From Solirubrobacter phytolaccae (GTDB lineage Bacteria; Actinomycetota; Thermoleophilia; Solirubrobacterales; Solirubrobacteraceae), in NCBI RefSeq assembly GCF_027587195.1, contig NZ_JAPDDP010000060.1, positions 1 to 47,832 on the forward strand: DNA of 47,832 nt. The letters are read 5' to 3'. This document shows positions 16,861 to 25,233 of this stretch, one piece after another. The notes under the pieces are model-generated. The model was not told the origin of the DNA. It searched no databases and worked only from the letters and a program-made list of their open reading frames with translations. The translations under genes and the position numbers were made by a program. Position 1 is the stretch's first letter; each line of letters begins with the position of its first letter.

Positions 16861-19119
16861 CTACGGAGTGGTCGTCGAGAGCGTGAACGTCAGCGTCTTC
16901 GCGTACGTCCCCGTACGCAGCGCGTCGTTGGCGTTGATCCGCTGGGCGAAGCTCAGCGTGACCTCGTCGTTCGACGCCGGGGCCGGATAGGTCAGCAGCG
17001 TCGACGGGATCGTCTTCGGCTCAGCGCCCACGCCCAGCGGCGAGGTGGCGCTCACCTTCAGCGGCTCCGGCAGCGCGAACGTGCCGTTGACCAGGTGGCC
17101 CGGGTTGGCGCCCGAGTCGGCCACCGACAGCGTCGCATCCCCGGCCGTGGAGGTCACGGTCGCGAGCTGCTTCGCGGTGTAGTCGGCCGCCTTGCCCGGG
17201 ACGAACGTGCCGAACACGGGCGGAGCGGCACCCAGCGAGAGCGCGAGCGTCGCGGGCACGGTGCCGCCCACGGTGCCGACCTCGCTCTTCTCCGGGTCGA
17301 TGTAGTTGGCGACGAACTTCTTCGGGGCGGAGATGTTGCCCGCCGCGTCGATCGCGCGGTACTCGATCACGTGCTTGCCGTACGGCAGGCGGCCGTAGTT
17401 GAGCGCGTCGATGTCGGTGCCGGTCACGGAGAACTGGAACGGCGCGTTGGCGTCGGTCGGCCAGCCGTAGAAGTTCTGCCAGCCGTCGCCGTCGACGCGG
17501 TACTCGGTGACGACGTAGCCGGGCTGGTCGTCCGTGGCCGTGACCTTGAACGAGAACGGACCCTCGAAGATGTACTCCGGGATCTCGGCGCCGGGCTGCG
17601 ACAGGGTCGCCTTGGGCGTCGAGGTCGTCACGGTCGGGACCGCGTCCTTGGAGTCCACCGTCCACGTGCGGGTCGACTCACCCACCTTCGCGACCAGCGT
17701 GTGGGTGCCACCGCCGAGGTTGAGGTCGGCGAGCTTGAGCGTGCGGCCGTCGGCGGGCGCCGTGACGGGGGCGCCGTCCAGGGTCCACGCGACGGTCGGG
17801 ACGCCGCCGTCGGCCGGCTTGGAGACGACGACGTTCGCGACGTCGCCGCGGCCGATCGCGCGCGCGTTCTGCGTGCCGCCGGTGATCGTCGCCGGCTCGG
17901 CCGTGCCGGCCGGGTTGGTCTCGTCCTTGACCGTCCAGGTCAGGACGCGGCGCAGGGCGGTGCTGCTCTGGATCGCGGGATCGCGGACGAACGACGTCGG
18001 GTCCGAGATCGTGGCCGTGACCGTGTGGGTCTGGCCGGGCGTGAGCAGCAGGTCGCCGAGCTTGAGCGTGCGGCGGTTGGCCGAGCTCGGAACCGCGGTG
18101 CCGTCAAGCGTCCACGCGACGTTGAGGTCATGGTCGACGGGCTGGACCGTGTCCAGCCAGAGCGTGTCCTTGTTGCCGACCGGCGCGGCGGTCGGCGTGG
18201 AGCCGTCCACCAGGTTCACCCGCGCGGCGATCCGCTGGGTCATGATCTCGAGGCCGACCTGGTCGTAGTAGTAGCCCAGCGACTTCATGATCGAGTGCGC
18301 GCTCGGGCGGTAGACGCAGTCGGCGAAGTACAGGCCGCCGGCGTAGCGGTCGATGATGCCGCCGGACAGGCTCGGCTCGCCCAGCCAGCGCCACCACTTG
18401 CGCTGCGTGGCCTTCATCTGGTCGACGGTCATCAGCGTGTGGTGCGCCGAGGACGGCTCGCCGCCCGTGTAGCAGCCGCCGTACACGCCGCGCGTGTAGT
18501 AGTCGTACTCGTCCTGCAGGTTGCCGAGCGAGTGACCGATCTCGTGCGGGCTGATCAGCGCCGACATCGAGTTGCCGCCGGTCGCCGTGGCGTTCGCGCC
18601 GCCCGCGCCGCCGTAGGTGCTCGAGTTGCCGATCGCGAGGCGCTGCGAGACGCCCGGCGCGAGCGCCGTGTAGCGCTGCAGCGCGCTGTTGTTGACCGTC
18701 ACGAGGCGCTGCACGCTGCCCGCGTTGCAGCCGCCCCAGAAGCCCATGCCGAGCACGGTGTCGCGCCGCGGCGACGTCAGGCTCGAGTCGCAATCGATCC
18801 CCGACTCGGCGGAGATGATCTCGATCATGTAGACGTTGATGTAGTTGCGGTAGCTCTTGTACGGCTCGATGCTCCACATCACGTTGAGGTGCTTGTCCAC
18901 CTCGGCGCGGAACTTCGGCAGGTCCGCCTCGGTGTAGCCGTCACCGGCGATCACCAAGTTGAAGCGGTTCGCCGCCGGGCCCGTGACCTGCAGCGGCACG
19001 ACCTTCGCGCTGCCGACCCCCGTCGGCGGAATCGTCTGCGCGCGTGCCGACGGCGCGGCCGCCAGCAACATCAGCACCAGCGGCGCGGCCCACAGCGCCA
19101 TCCTGGCCAACTTCCTCAT
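16861..19119 (-). CDS. Secreted M64-family metallopeptidase with Ig-like modules
   Basis: 752 residues. A Sec signal peptide (MRKLARMALWAAPLVLMLLA, cleavage near ARAQ, residue 27) precedes an M64 (IgA peptidase-like) catalytic domain at about 45-300. The zinc motif HEIGHSLGNLQDEY has His192, Glu193 and His196, with the downstream Asp/Glu typical of the family. MIEIISAESGIDC and SIMKSLGYYYDQVG are further family stretches. Residues ~310-620 hold beta-sandwich-like repeats with two copies of AWTLDG. The rest is a further secreted beta region. It should cleave proteins outside the cell. GAGAGGGG precedes ATG 19119. Convergent with the small charged-protein gene; no obvious operon partner. Confidence 0.88.
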   Translation of the reverse strand: MRKLARMALWAAPLVLMLLAAAPSARAQTIPPTGVGSAKVVPLQVTGPAANRFNLVIAGDGYTEADLPKFRAEVDKHLNVMWSIEPYKSYRNYINVYMIEIISAESGIDCDSSLTSPRRDTVLGMGFWGGCNAGSVQRLVTVNNSALQRYTALAPGVSQRLAIGNSSTYGGAGGANATATGGNSMSALISPHEIGHSLGNLQDEYDYYTRGVYGGCYTGGEPSSAHHTLMTVDQMKATQRKWWRWLGEPSLSGGIIDRYAGGLYFADCVYRPSAHSIMKSLGYYYDQVGLEIMTQRIAARVNLVDGSTPTAAPVGNKDTLWLDTVQPVDHDLNVAWTLDGTAVPSSANRRTLKLGDLLLTPGQTHTVTATISDPTSFVRDPAIQSSTALRRVLTWTVKDETNPAGTAEPATITGGTQNARAIGRGDVANVVVSKPADGGVPTVAWTLDGAPVTAPADGRTLKLADLNLGGGTHTLVAKVGESTRTWTVDSKDAVPTVTTSTPKATLSQPGAEIPEYIFEGPFSFKVTATDDQPGYVVTEYRVDGDGWQNFYGWPTDANAPFQFSVTGTDIDALNYGRLPYGKHVIEYRAIDAAGNISAPKKFVANYIDPEKSEVGTVGGTVPATLALSLGAAPPVFGTFVPGKAADYTAKQLATVTSTAGDATLSVADSGANPGHLVNGTFALPEPLKVSATSPLGVGAEPKTIPSTLLTYPAPASNDEVTLSFAQRINANDALRTGTYAKTLTFTLSTTTP

Positions 19120-19189
19120 CCTTGCAACCCCTCTCGTGAACTACGGATAACCCAGCGCGGAAGTTAACGGTGGGGTCCGCTTAGATCAC

Positions 19190-19209
19190 CGGCCAGCTGT
19201 CGAAAGCTG
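19190..19209 (-). terminator. Hairpin after the LysR gene
   Basis: GCCAGCT pairs with AGCTGGC around TTCGAC, about 15 bases beyond the minus-strand stop of the LysR gene. It separates that gene from the M64 peptidase gene. No clear U-run is present. Confidence 0.45.
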
Positions 19210-19224
19210 GCTGAACGAGGGGCT

Positions 19225-20154
19225 TCAGCCGACGAGCTGCAACTGCGGGCGTCGTGACTCGTACCGGGTCGCGACGCCCGCGAGGATCTCCAGCATCGCC
19301 TGCGTGGCGGGCGTGCGGTGGGCGTCCGTCGCGGTCGCGGCGTAGACCTCACGCACCGGCGTCTCGCGCCCGAGCGAGCGGATCACGATGTCCTCGCGCA
19401 CGCTCGTCAGGCCGAGCTCGGCGATCAGCGACACGCCGACGCCCGCGGCCACGAAGCCCTGCATCGCGGTGTAGTCGTCGGTCTGGAAGGCGATCCGCGG
19501 CTCGAAGCCGGCGATCGCGCACGCGCGGTTGATCAGCCGGTTGCACTCGCAGTCGGTGGTGCCGGCAATCCACGGGTCGTCCGCCAGGTCGGACAGGCGC
19601 AGCGCGCGCTTGCGGGCGAGCGGGTGGTCCTCGGGCATGGCCACGAACATCGGGTCCGAGAGCAGCTGCTGGCGGGCGATGCCGTCGACCTCGTCGCGGA
19701 CGCGCGAGTCGAACCCGAGCGCCAGGTCCAGCTCGCCGCTCTTGAGCAGCGGCGCGGAGTCCTCGGGCTCGGCCATGATCAGCGACAGCTCGACGCCCGG
19801 GTGCTCGGCGCGGAAGGCCGCGATCGCGAGCGGCATCAGCGAGGCCGCGGCGGACTCGAACGCGGCCAGGCGCAGGCGGCCGCCGCGCAGGCCGGCGATC
19901 GCCTCCAGCTCGGCCTCGGCCTCGTTGAGCCGGGCGACGATCGCGTCCGTGTGGCGGACGAGTGCCTCGCCGGCCTCCGTGAGCCGGATGCCGCGCGCGT
20001 TGCGCTGGACGAGGGAGCAGCCGGCTTCGCGCTCGAGGGCGGCGATCTGCTGGCTGATGGCGCTCTGCGTGAACGAGAGCGACTCCGCGGCGGCGCTGAA
20101 CGAGCCGCGGACGGCGACTTCGCGGAGGACCCGCATACGGCGAACGTCAAGCAT
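19225..20154 (-). CDS. LysR-family transcriptional regulator
   Basis: 309 residues. The N-terminal winged HTH is canonical (RMRVLREVAVRGSFSAAAES, then LSFTQSAISQQIAALEREAG). A linker helix leads to a periplasmic-binding-like effector domain (about 90-300; GRLRLAAFESAAASLMP, DLALGF, GVGVSLIAELGL). It is divergent from the GNAT-like/EamA genes and probably regulates them and itself. TATAAG at 20163-20168 (minus) lies only about nine bases before the ATG at 20154, which suggests a leaderless mRNA. The effector is unknown. Confidence 0.93.
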   Translation of the reverse strand: MLDVRRMRVLREVAVRGSFSAAAESLSFTQSAISQQIAALEREAGCSLVQRNARGIRLTEAGEALVRHTDAIVARLNEAEAELEAIAGLRGGRLRLAAFESAAASLMPLAIAAFRAEHPGVELSLIMAEPEDSAPLLKSGELDLALGFDSRVRDEVDGIARQQLLSDPMFVAMPEDHPLARKRALRLSDLADDPWIAGTTDCECNRLINRACAIAGFEPRIAFQTDDYTAMQGFVAAGVGVSLIAELGLTSVREDIVIRSLGRETPVREVYAATATDAHRTPATQAMLEILAGVATRYESRRPQLQLVG

Positions 20155-20156
20155 CA

Positions 20157-20172
20157 GTGGTTCTTATACCAC
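20157..20172. promoter_or_regulatory. Inverted repeat overlapping the LysR -10 box
   Basis: GTGGT-TCTTAT-ACCAC is a perfect 5-bp inverted repeat two bases upstream of the LysR start. It overlaps the minus-strand TATAAG. It is a good candidate autoregulatory site for LysR or part of its core promoter. Confidence 0.45.
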
Positions 20173-20189
20173 GCACAGCGAAAGGTCAT

Positions 20190-20218
20190 TTGAACTGATG
20201 GCCGGGAATGTCCACTAT
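20190..20218 (+). promoter_or_regulatory. Candidate sigma70-type promoter for the GNAT-like gene
   Basis: TTGAAC, a 17-base spacer, then CACTAT, about 45 bases upstream of the ATG at 20263, which itself has AAGGAGA at good spacing. The -35 is strong and the -10 is weak. Confidence 0.4.
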
Positions 20219-20262
20219 GGATCTCACGTCCTGCCCAGCACCACCGTTCAAGGAGACACACC

Positions 20263-20523
20263 ATGTCCGCTCTCGCCTTCAATCTCGCTCCTACTGTCGT
20301 CATCCGAGCCGCCCGTGGCTCTGACGGGCCCGCGCTCCGCCGCCTCGCCGAGCTCGACTCGCACGAGGCCCTGACCGGCGATGTCCTCGTCGCCGAGGCG
20401 GACGACCAGATGGTCGCCGCGCTGTCCGTCGACACCGGTGACCGCGTGGCCGATCCGTTCGTCCGCACCGCGGACGTCGTCGACCTGCTGGCCTACCGCG
20501 CCCGGGGCCTCCGCACCTCGTGA
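20263..20523 (+). CDS. GNAT-like mini-protein, conserved hypothetical
   Basis: 86 residues. The stretch VVIRAARGSDGPALRRLAEL, LTGDVLVAEADDQMVAALSV resembles the first two helices and strands of a GNAT acetyltransferase fold. The acetyl-CoA-binding half is missing; the chain ends instead with ADPFVRTADVVDLLAYRARG, a pattern I associate with small actinobacterial proteins. It is unlikely to be a working acetyltransferase. ATG 20263 has AAGGAGA seven bases upstream. It follows a plausible promoter and precedes an EamA transporter gene by 160 bases. Confidence 0.75.
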   Translation: MSALAFNLAPTVVIRAARGSDGPALRRLAELDSHEALTGDVLVAEADDQMVAALSVDTGDRVADPFVRTADVVDLLAYRARGLRTS

Positions 20524-20577
20524 CCCCGCCCGCGACCCGGACGGATTCTGGCGGGCCCCGCCCGCCGCTGCCGGCCC

Positions 20578-20620
20578 CCGGCAGGCACACCCGTACCACC
20601 AGTACGAGCACGCCTGCCGG
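20578..20620 (+). terminator. Hairpin between the GNAT-like and EamA genes
   Basis: CCGGCAGGC (20578-20586) pairs perfectly with GCCTGCCGG (20612-20620); inside, GTAC-CACCA-GTAC forms a second small stem. It lies 55 bases after one gene and 64 bases before the next, so it could attenuate read-through into the transporter gene. No U-tract follows. Confidence 0.5.
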
Positions 20621-20683
20621 TAACCGACAGCGACGACCGTTGCTGCCACCAGCGATCCGCCCGAGCCACGGACGGGATCACGC

Positions 20684-21634
20684 GTGACGGCGATTGAGGC
20701 ATCCGCGCGGGACACGCTCGTCCCCAGCGAGTCCCACGCGGATGCCGCTCCTCCTTGGAAGGTCTGGTCGGCGCTCTGGATCGTCTACATCGTCTGGGGC
20801 TCGACCTATCTCGCCATCGCGCTGATGGTCGAGACGATCCCGCCCCTGCTCGGGGCGGGCACCCGCTTCATGCTCGTCGGCCTGATCCTGCTGCCGATCC
20901 TCGCGTGGCGGAAAGGCAGCCACGTCTGGCGTCCCTCGCGCGCGGAACTGCTGTCGGCCGGCTTCGTCGGCCTGATGCTCCCCGGCGCGAACGCGGTCAT
21001 CTCGGTCGCCCAGAAGACCGTGCCGTCCGGCCTCGCCGCGCTGCTCGTGGCTTCGATCCCCCTGTGGGTGATCCTGCTGCGTCGCGCGAGCGGTGAGAAG
21101 ATCTCGTGGCAGTCGCTCGGCGCCGTGCTCGTCGGCTTCGGCGGGCTCGTGCTGCTCCTGCACCCCGAGGGCGAGGCGACGATGATCGGCCTGCTCGCGT
21201 GCGTGTTCGCCGCGTTCATGTGGGCGCTCGGCTCGTTCTCCTCCCCGCGCATCTCGCTCCCGCGTGACCCGCTCATCTCCACCGCCTGGCAGAGCCTGCT
21301 GGGCGGCATCGCCGTGTTCGCGTCCGGCGTGGTCACGGGCGAGCTGCCCGACGTGCACTTCGACGAGTTCTCCGGCCGCTCGATCGGCGGCCTCCTCTAC
21401 CTGATCACGTTCGGCTCGCTGCTCGCGTTCACGTCCTACGCGTGGCTGCTCCAGAACGCCCCGATCTCGAAGGTCTCCACGTACGCGTACGTGAACCCCG
21501 TGGTCGCCATCGCCCTTGGTTGGCTTGTTCTCAACGAATCGATAACCCCAACCACACTTCTAGGCGCTGGAATCATCGTTGCCTCTGTCGCACTCGTGAT
21601 CCGAGTGGAAGCACCGAAGACAGAGAAGACGTAG
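20684..21634 (+). CDS. EamA-family (DMT superfamily) transporter
   Basis: 316 residues with ten membrane segments and two EamA repeats (VYIVWGSTYLAIALMVETIP in the first half; SLLAFTSYAWLLQNAPISKV then YAYVNPVVAIALGWLVLNE in the second). It resembles the RhtA/YedA-like metabolite exporters of the inner membrane. The substrate is unknown. GTG 20684 starts the N-terminal cytosolic segment; the membrane part begins near residue 27. Followed by a strong terminator at 21657-21716. Confidence 0.9.
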   Translation: MTAIEASARDTLVPSESHADAAPPWKVWSALWIVYIVWGSTYLAIALMVETIPPLLGAGTRFMLVGLILLPILAWRKGSHVWRPSRAELLSAGFVGLMLPGANAVISVAQKTVPSGLAALLVASIPLWVILLRRASGEKISWQSLGAVLVGFGGLVLLLHPEGEATMIGLLACVFAAFMWALGSFSSPRISLPRDPLISTAWQSLLGGIAVFASGVVTGELPDVHFDEFSGRSIGGLLYLITFGSLLAFTSYAWLLQNAPISKVSTYAYVNPVVAIALGWLVLNESITPTTLLGAGIIVASVALVIRVEAPKTEKT

Positions 21635-21656
21635 GTCCCCGACCGGACCCACACCC

Positions 21657-21716
21657 AGAGGCGCGGGGCACTCGTCCTGCTGGCGCAACGAGTGTTCCGC
21701 GCCTCTTCCCCTTTTC
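21657..21716 (+). terminator. Rho-independent terminator of the EamA gene
   Basis: AGAGGCGCGG-gg-CACTCGT pairs with ACGAGTG-tt-CCGCGCCTCT around a 13-base loop, followed by TCCCCTTTTC. The 17-bp stem with a T-rich tail is the clearest intrinsic terminator in the window. Confidence 0.8.
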
Positions 21717-21735
21717 TAAAGGCCCTGGGCCTTTA
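21717..21735. repeat. Second copy of the TAAA-CCTGG-TTTA palindrome
   Basis: TAAAGGCCCTGGGCCTTTA is a perfect 19-base palindrome with a single central T. It lies directly behind the EamA terminator and 11 bases before the LLM ATG. It matches the first unit of the cluster at 1352-1405 at 18 of 19 bases, and the flank TATCTTTCCGCC also agrees closely. Confidence 0.8.
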
Positions 21736-21746
21736 TCTTTCCGCCG

Positions 21747-22577
21747 ATGCGCGTAGGCATCCAGCTCCCCGAGGTCGAGCGTGAAGTCCGCTGGCCCGAG
21801 TATCTCGCCATGGCCAAGGCCGCGGAGGAGGTCGGGTTCGACTCGATCTGGGTCGGCGACCATCTGCTGTACGACGGTCCGGAGCGGGCGCCGTGGGAGG
21901 TCTGGACGATGATGAGCGCGCTCGCCGCGGTCACGCAGCGGGTCACGATCGGGCCGCTGGTCGCGTGCGCGGCGTTCCACCCGCCGGGGCTGATCGCCAA
22001 GATGGCCGCGACGATCGACGAGATCAGCGGCGGGCGCTTCACGCTCGCGCTCGGCGCGGGCTGGAACCGGCGCGAGTTCGACGCCTTCGACATCCCGTAC
22101 GACAAGCGCGTCTCGCGCTTCGAGGAGGCGTTCACGATCATCCGCCACCTGGTCGCGGGTGAGCGCGTGACGTTCGACGGCACGTTCCACAAGGCCGACG
22201 ACGTCGTGCTGCTGCCCACGCCGCACCGCCCGGTGCCGCTGATGCTCGGCTCCAACGGCCCGCGCATGCACGCGATCGCCGCCGAGCACTGCACGAGCTG
22301 GAACACGTGGTGGGAGGACTACGGGAACACGCCGGAGGGTTTCGCGGAGCTGCAGGCGCAGTTCGCGCCGCATCTGGAGCGGAGCGCCTGCATGTTGGTG
22401 CAGCTCGACGGTCAGCCCGAGGAGCGCAAGCCCACGGTGCCGGCGGTCCCGGAGGCGCGCTTCGCGGCGCACCTGCGGGAGCTGGGCGAGGCCGGCGCCG
22501 ACGAGGTGATCGTCGTCGCCAGCCCCATCACCGAGCGTTCGATCCGAACGCTCGGCGAGGCACTGCCGGGCCGCTAG
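21747..22577 (+). CDS. LLM-class F420/flavin-dependent oxidoreductase
   Basis: 276 residues of the bacterial luciferase-like monooxygenase fold: MRVGIQLPEVEREVRWPEYL, FDSIWVGDHLLY, TIGPLVACAAFHPPGLIAKM and FTLALGAGWNRREFDAFDIP. The LGAGW segment and overall length fit the F420-dependent actinobacterial branch better than FMN monooxygenases, but the cofactor is inferred. It reduces or oxidises an unknown soluble substrate. ATG 21747 has no Shine-Dalgarno; instead the palindromic repeat at 21717-21735 is just upstream. The stop shares the four bases CTAG with the stop of the convergent desaturase gene. Confidence 0.9.
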   Translation: MRVGIQLPEVEREVRWPEYLAMAKAAEEVGFDSIWVGDHLLYDGPERAPWEVWTMMSALAAVTQRVTIGPLVACAAFHPPGLIAKMAATIDEISGGRFTLALGAGWNRREFDAFDIPYDKRVSRFEEAFTIIRHLVAGERVTFDGTFHKADDVVLLPTPHRPVPLMLGSNGPRMHAIAAEHCTSWNTWWEDYGNTPEGFAELQAQFAPHLERSACMLVQLDGQPEERKPTVPAVPEARFAAHLRELGEAGADEVIVVASPITERSIRTLGEALPGR

Positions 22578-23524
22578 GCGACGGGCTCGGCGACCTTCTC
22601 TTCCTCGGCGGGCTTGGCCTTCTTGGCCGGCTTCTCCGCGCCGATGAGCTTCTGCGCCTGACGCTCCGGCGTGATCACGACGACGTCCCAGGCCAGGCCG
22701 AGCTTCTTCATCAGGCCGATGACCATCTGCGACGGGTCGATCTCGTACCACTTGAGGCCGTGCGCGGCGGAGCGCGGGAAGGCGTGGTGGTTGTGGTGCC
22801 AGGACTCGCCGAAGGACGGGATGGCGAGCCAGAAGACGTTGGTGGAGTGATCCTCGACGTCGAAGCGGCGCTTGCCGAAGAAGTGGCAGACCGAGTTGAC
22901 CGACCACGTGACGTGGTGCTGGAGGAAGATGCGCACGAAGCCGCCCCAGATGAGGCCGGTGAGCGCGCCCATCAGGCTCCAGCTCAGCAGGCCGCCGAGC
23001 ACGGCCGGGATGGCCAGCGAGGCGCCGACGATCAGCGGGAACTTGCGGTTGAGGATGCGCATGCCGCGATCCTCGACCAGGTCCTTGGCGTACTTGCGGG
23101 CGCGGGCCTGGCCGTGCGTGCGCCAGAGCCAGGCGGTGTGGGCGTGCCAGAGGCCCTTCAACGTGCCCATGGCGCTGCCGTCCTCACCGACGTGCGGGGA
23201 GTGCGGGTCGCCCTCGGTGTCGGTGTGGGCATGGTGCTTGCGGTGGTCGGCGACCCAGTCGATGACCGGGCCCTGCACGGACAGCATCCCCATGTACGCG
23301 AAGGCGTACCGGGTGAAGGCGTGCGTCTGGAACGCCCGGTGCGTGAGCATCCGGTGGAACCCGACGGTCACGCCAAGTCCACTGACGAGGTACATGAGTA
23401 CAAAGACGGCGACGTCGGACCAACCGAGCCAGTCCCCTCCCCAGAGGAGCGCGACTGCAACGGCGGTGACGGCGAACGGGATGAAGACTGCGGCCATGTT
23501 CACACGGCGCTCGAGAGCGGTCAT
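22574..23524 (-). CDS. Acyl-CoA/fatty-acid delta-9 desaturase
   Basis: 316 residues, a membrane di-iron desaturase with the three histidine boxes HRMLTH, HRKHHAH and HHNHH and four hydrophobic segments between them. GVTVGFHRMLTHRAFQTH and FGESWHHNHHAFPRSAAHGL are characteristic of stearoyl-CoA desaturase-like enzymes that put a double bond into saturated acyl chains for membrane fluidity. The C-terminus is a Lys/Glu-rich tail (EKPAKKAKPAEEEKVAEP). ATG 23524 is chosen; the first membrane segment starts near residue 10. The 73-base gap to the upstream AsnC gene holds no clear structure. Confidence 0.95.
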   Translation of the reverse strand: MTALERRVNMAAVFIPFAVTAVAVALLWGGDWLGWSDVAVFVLMYLVSGLGVTVGFHRMLTHRAFQTHAFTRYAFAYMGMLSVQGPVIDWVADHRKHHAHTDTEGDPHSPHVGEDGSAMGTLKGLWHAHTAWLWRTHGQARARKYAKDLVEDRGMRILNRKFPLIVGASLAIPAVLGGLLSWSLMGALTGLIWGGFVRIFLQHHVTWSVNSVCHFFGKRRFDVEDHSTNVFWLAIPSFGESWHHNHHAFPRSAAHGLKWYEIDPSQMVIGLMKKLGLAWDVVVITPERQAQKLIGAEKPAKKAKPAEEEKVAEPVA

Positions 23525-23597
23525 GACATGAAGGCTACGAATAGCGGGGATCGGTTTCTTCCCCGCAGCCCACGGATAAAGCCGTCAGAATTTGTAG

Positions 23598-24038
23598 CTA
23601 AGCCTCAAAAGGACGCTCGAAGAGGGTGCTTAGCACGATCTGCGTCTGTGTCCTAGTGACACCCGGGTGGTCCCGGATGCGCTCGAGCGTCTCCTCCAGG
23701 TGCGCCGTGTCGCGCGCCCGCACGTGGACGACCGCGCTCGCCTCGCCCGCCACCGTGTAGGCCGCCTCGACCTCCGGGTGGCGCTCCACGGCCTCGCGCA
23801 CCTCGGCCGCCGGCATCCGCCCCTCGCAGAACAGCGACACGATCGCGTGCGTGGTCCAGCCGAACCGGCCGGGGTCCACGCGGGCGGTGTAGCCGCGCAC
23901 CACTCCCTCGGCCTCGAGCTTGTCGACGCGCCGCTTGACCGCGGGCGCGGACAGCGACACCCGCAGCCCGATGCTCTGGAAGGACCGCCGCGCGTCCTGC
24001 CGGAGAAGCGCAACGATCTGCCGGTCCACGTCGTCCAT
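23598..24038 (-). CDS. Lrp/AsnC-family transcriptional regulator
   Basis: 146 residues. An N-terminal AsnC-type HTH (MDDVDRQIVALLRQDARRSF; LRVSLSAPAVKRRVDKLEAE) is joined to a C-terminal RAM/ligand-binding domain (VEAAYTVAGEASAVVHVRAR). ATG 24038 gives the standard MDxxDRxI start. It is divergent from hppD with 73 bases between the two starts, so it very likely controls the tyrosine/homogentisate operon in response to an amino acid. Confidence 0.93.
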   Translation of the reverse strand: MDDVDRQIVALLRQDARRSFQSIGLRVSLSAPAVKRRVDKLEAEGVVRGYTARVDPGRFGWTTHAIVSLFCEGRMPAAEVREAVERHPEVEAAYTVAGEASAVVHVRARDTAHLEETLERIRDHPGVTRTQTQIVLSTLFERPFEA

Positions 24039-24049
24039 TCGGCGGTAGC

Positions 24050-24066
24050 TTGCCACATCTACGCAA
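24050..24066. promoter_or_regulatory. Candidate AsnC operator in the asnC/hppD intergenic region
   Basis: TTGC-N9-GCAA, a 17-base dyad within the 73-base divergent spacer. Lrp/AsnC sites are usually imperfect dyads of about this length. The arms are only four bases, so the call is weak. Confidence 0.3.
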
Positions 24067-24111
24067 CGGATCGGCATTGAGTGCGCGCCTCAACCGGCGG
24101 ATCATGAAGCC

Positions 24112-25230
24112 ATGTCGACTCAGCCGATCGTCGCCCCGAGCAAGACCGAGGACTTCATGCCGCTCCACGGCATCGACCACGTGGAGTTCTTTGTAGGCAA
24201 CGCGCTGCAGGCGGCGGCGTTCTGGGTCCGCAGCCTCGGGTTCAAGGAGGTCGCGTACGCGGGGCTGGAGACCGGCACCCGTGATCGCGCCTCCCACGTG
24301 CTCGAGCAGGGCCGGATCCGGATCGTGCTGACGGGTGCGCTCGTGCCGGGCCACGAGATCGGCGAGCACGTCGCGCGCCACGGCGACGGCGTGAAGGTGA
24401 TCGCGCTCGGCGTGCCGGACGTCGACCACGCCTACCGCGAGGCCACGGCCCGCGGCGCCCGCGGCCTCGAGGAGCCCCGCGACGTCAGCGACGACCACGG
24501 CACCGTCCGCCGCGCGAGCATCGCCACCTACGGCGACACGATCCACACCTTCATCGACCGCAAGGGCTACAAGGGCGCCTTCCTGCCCGGCTACGCGGAG
24601 CGCGCGGTCGACACCGGCGACGCCGGCCTGCTCGCGATCGACCACATCGTCGGCAACGTCGAGCTCGGCCACATGGACGAGTGGGTCAAGTACTACGAGG
24701 ACGTCTTCGGCATGCGGGAGATGCTCCACTTCTCCGACGAGGACATCTCGACGGAGTACTCCGCGTTGATGTCGAAGGTCGTCACGAACGGCAACGGCCG
24801 CGTGAAGTTCCCGCTCAACGAGCCCGCCGAGGGCAAGCGCAAGTCGCAGATCGACGAGTACCTGGAGTACTACGGCGGCGCGGGCGCGCAGCACATCGCG
24901 GTCGCCACGCGCGACATCGTCGGCACGGTCGAGCAGCTCAAGGCGCGCGGGATCGAGTTCCTCAACACGCCTGACACCTACTACGAGGAGGCGCCGGACC
25001 GCGTGGGCGAGATCGCCGAGGACTTCGAGGACCTCAAGCGCCTCGGCATCCTCGTCGACCGCGACGACGAGGGCTACCTGCTGCAAATCTTCACGAAGCC
25101 GATCGGCGACCGCCCGACCGTCTTCCTCGAGGTGATCGAGCGCCACGGCGCGCGCGGGTTCGGCGACGGCAACTTCAAGGCGCTGTTCGAGGCCATCGAG
25201 CGCGAGCAGGCGCTGCGCGGCAACCTGTAG
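24112..25230 (+). CDS. hppD: 4-hydroxyphenylpyruvate dioxygenase
   Basis: 372 residues, two vicinal-oxygen-chelate domains. The Fe(II) ligands are visible: His178 (LLAIDHIVGNV), His261 (AQHIAVAT) and Glu340 (VFLEVIERHG). The C-terminal stretch GYLLQIFTKPIGDRPTVFLE and GNFKALFEAIEREQ is typical of HPPD. It converts 4-hydroxyphenylpyruvate to homogentisate in tyrosine breakdown. It is the first gene of a plus-strand operon with a serpin gene 3 bases downstream and homogentisate dioxygenase after that. ATG 24112 is used. Confidence 0.96.
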   Translation: MSTQPIVAPSKTEDFMPLHGIDHVEFFVGNALQAAAFWVRSLGFKEVAYAGLETGTRDRASHVLEQGRIRIVLTGALVPGHEIGEHVARHGDGVKVIALGVPDVDHAYREATARGARGLEEPRDVSDDHGTVRRASIATYGDTIHTFIDRKGYKGAFLPGYAERAVDTGDAGLLAIDHIVGNVELGHMDEWVKYYEDVFGMREMLHFSDEDISTEYSALMSKVVTNGNGRVKFPLNEPAEGKRKSQIDEYLEYYGGAGAQHIAVATRDIVGTVEQLKARGIEFLNTPDTYYEEAPDRVGEIAEDFEDLKRLGILVDRDDEGYLLQIFTKPIGDRPTVFLEVIERHGARGFGDGNFKALFEAIEREQALRGNL

Positions 25231-25233
25231 GGC

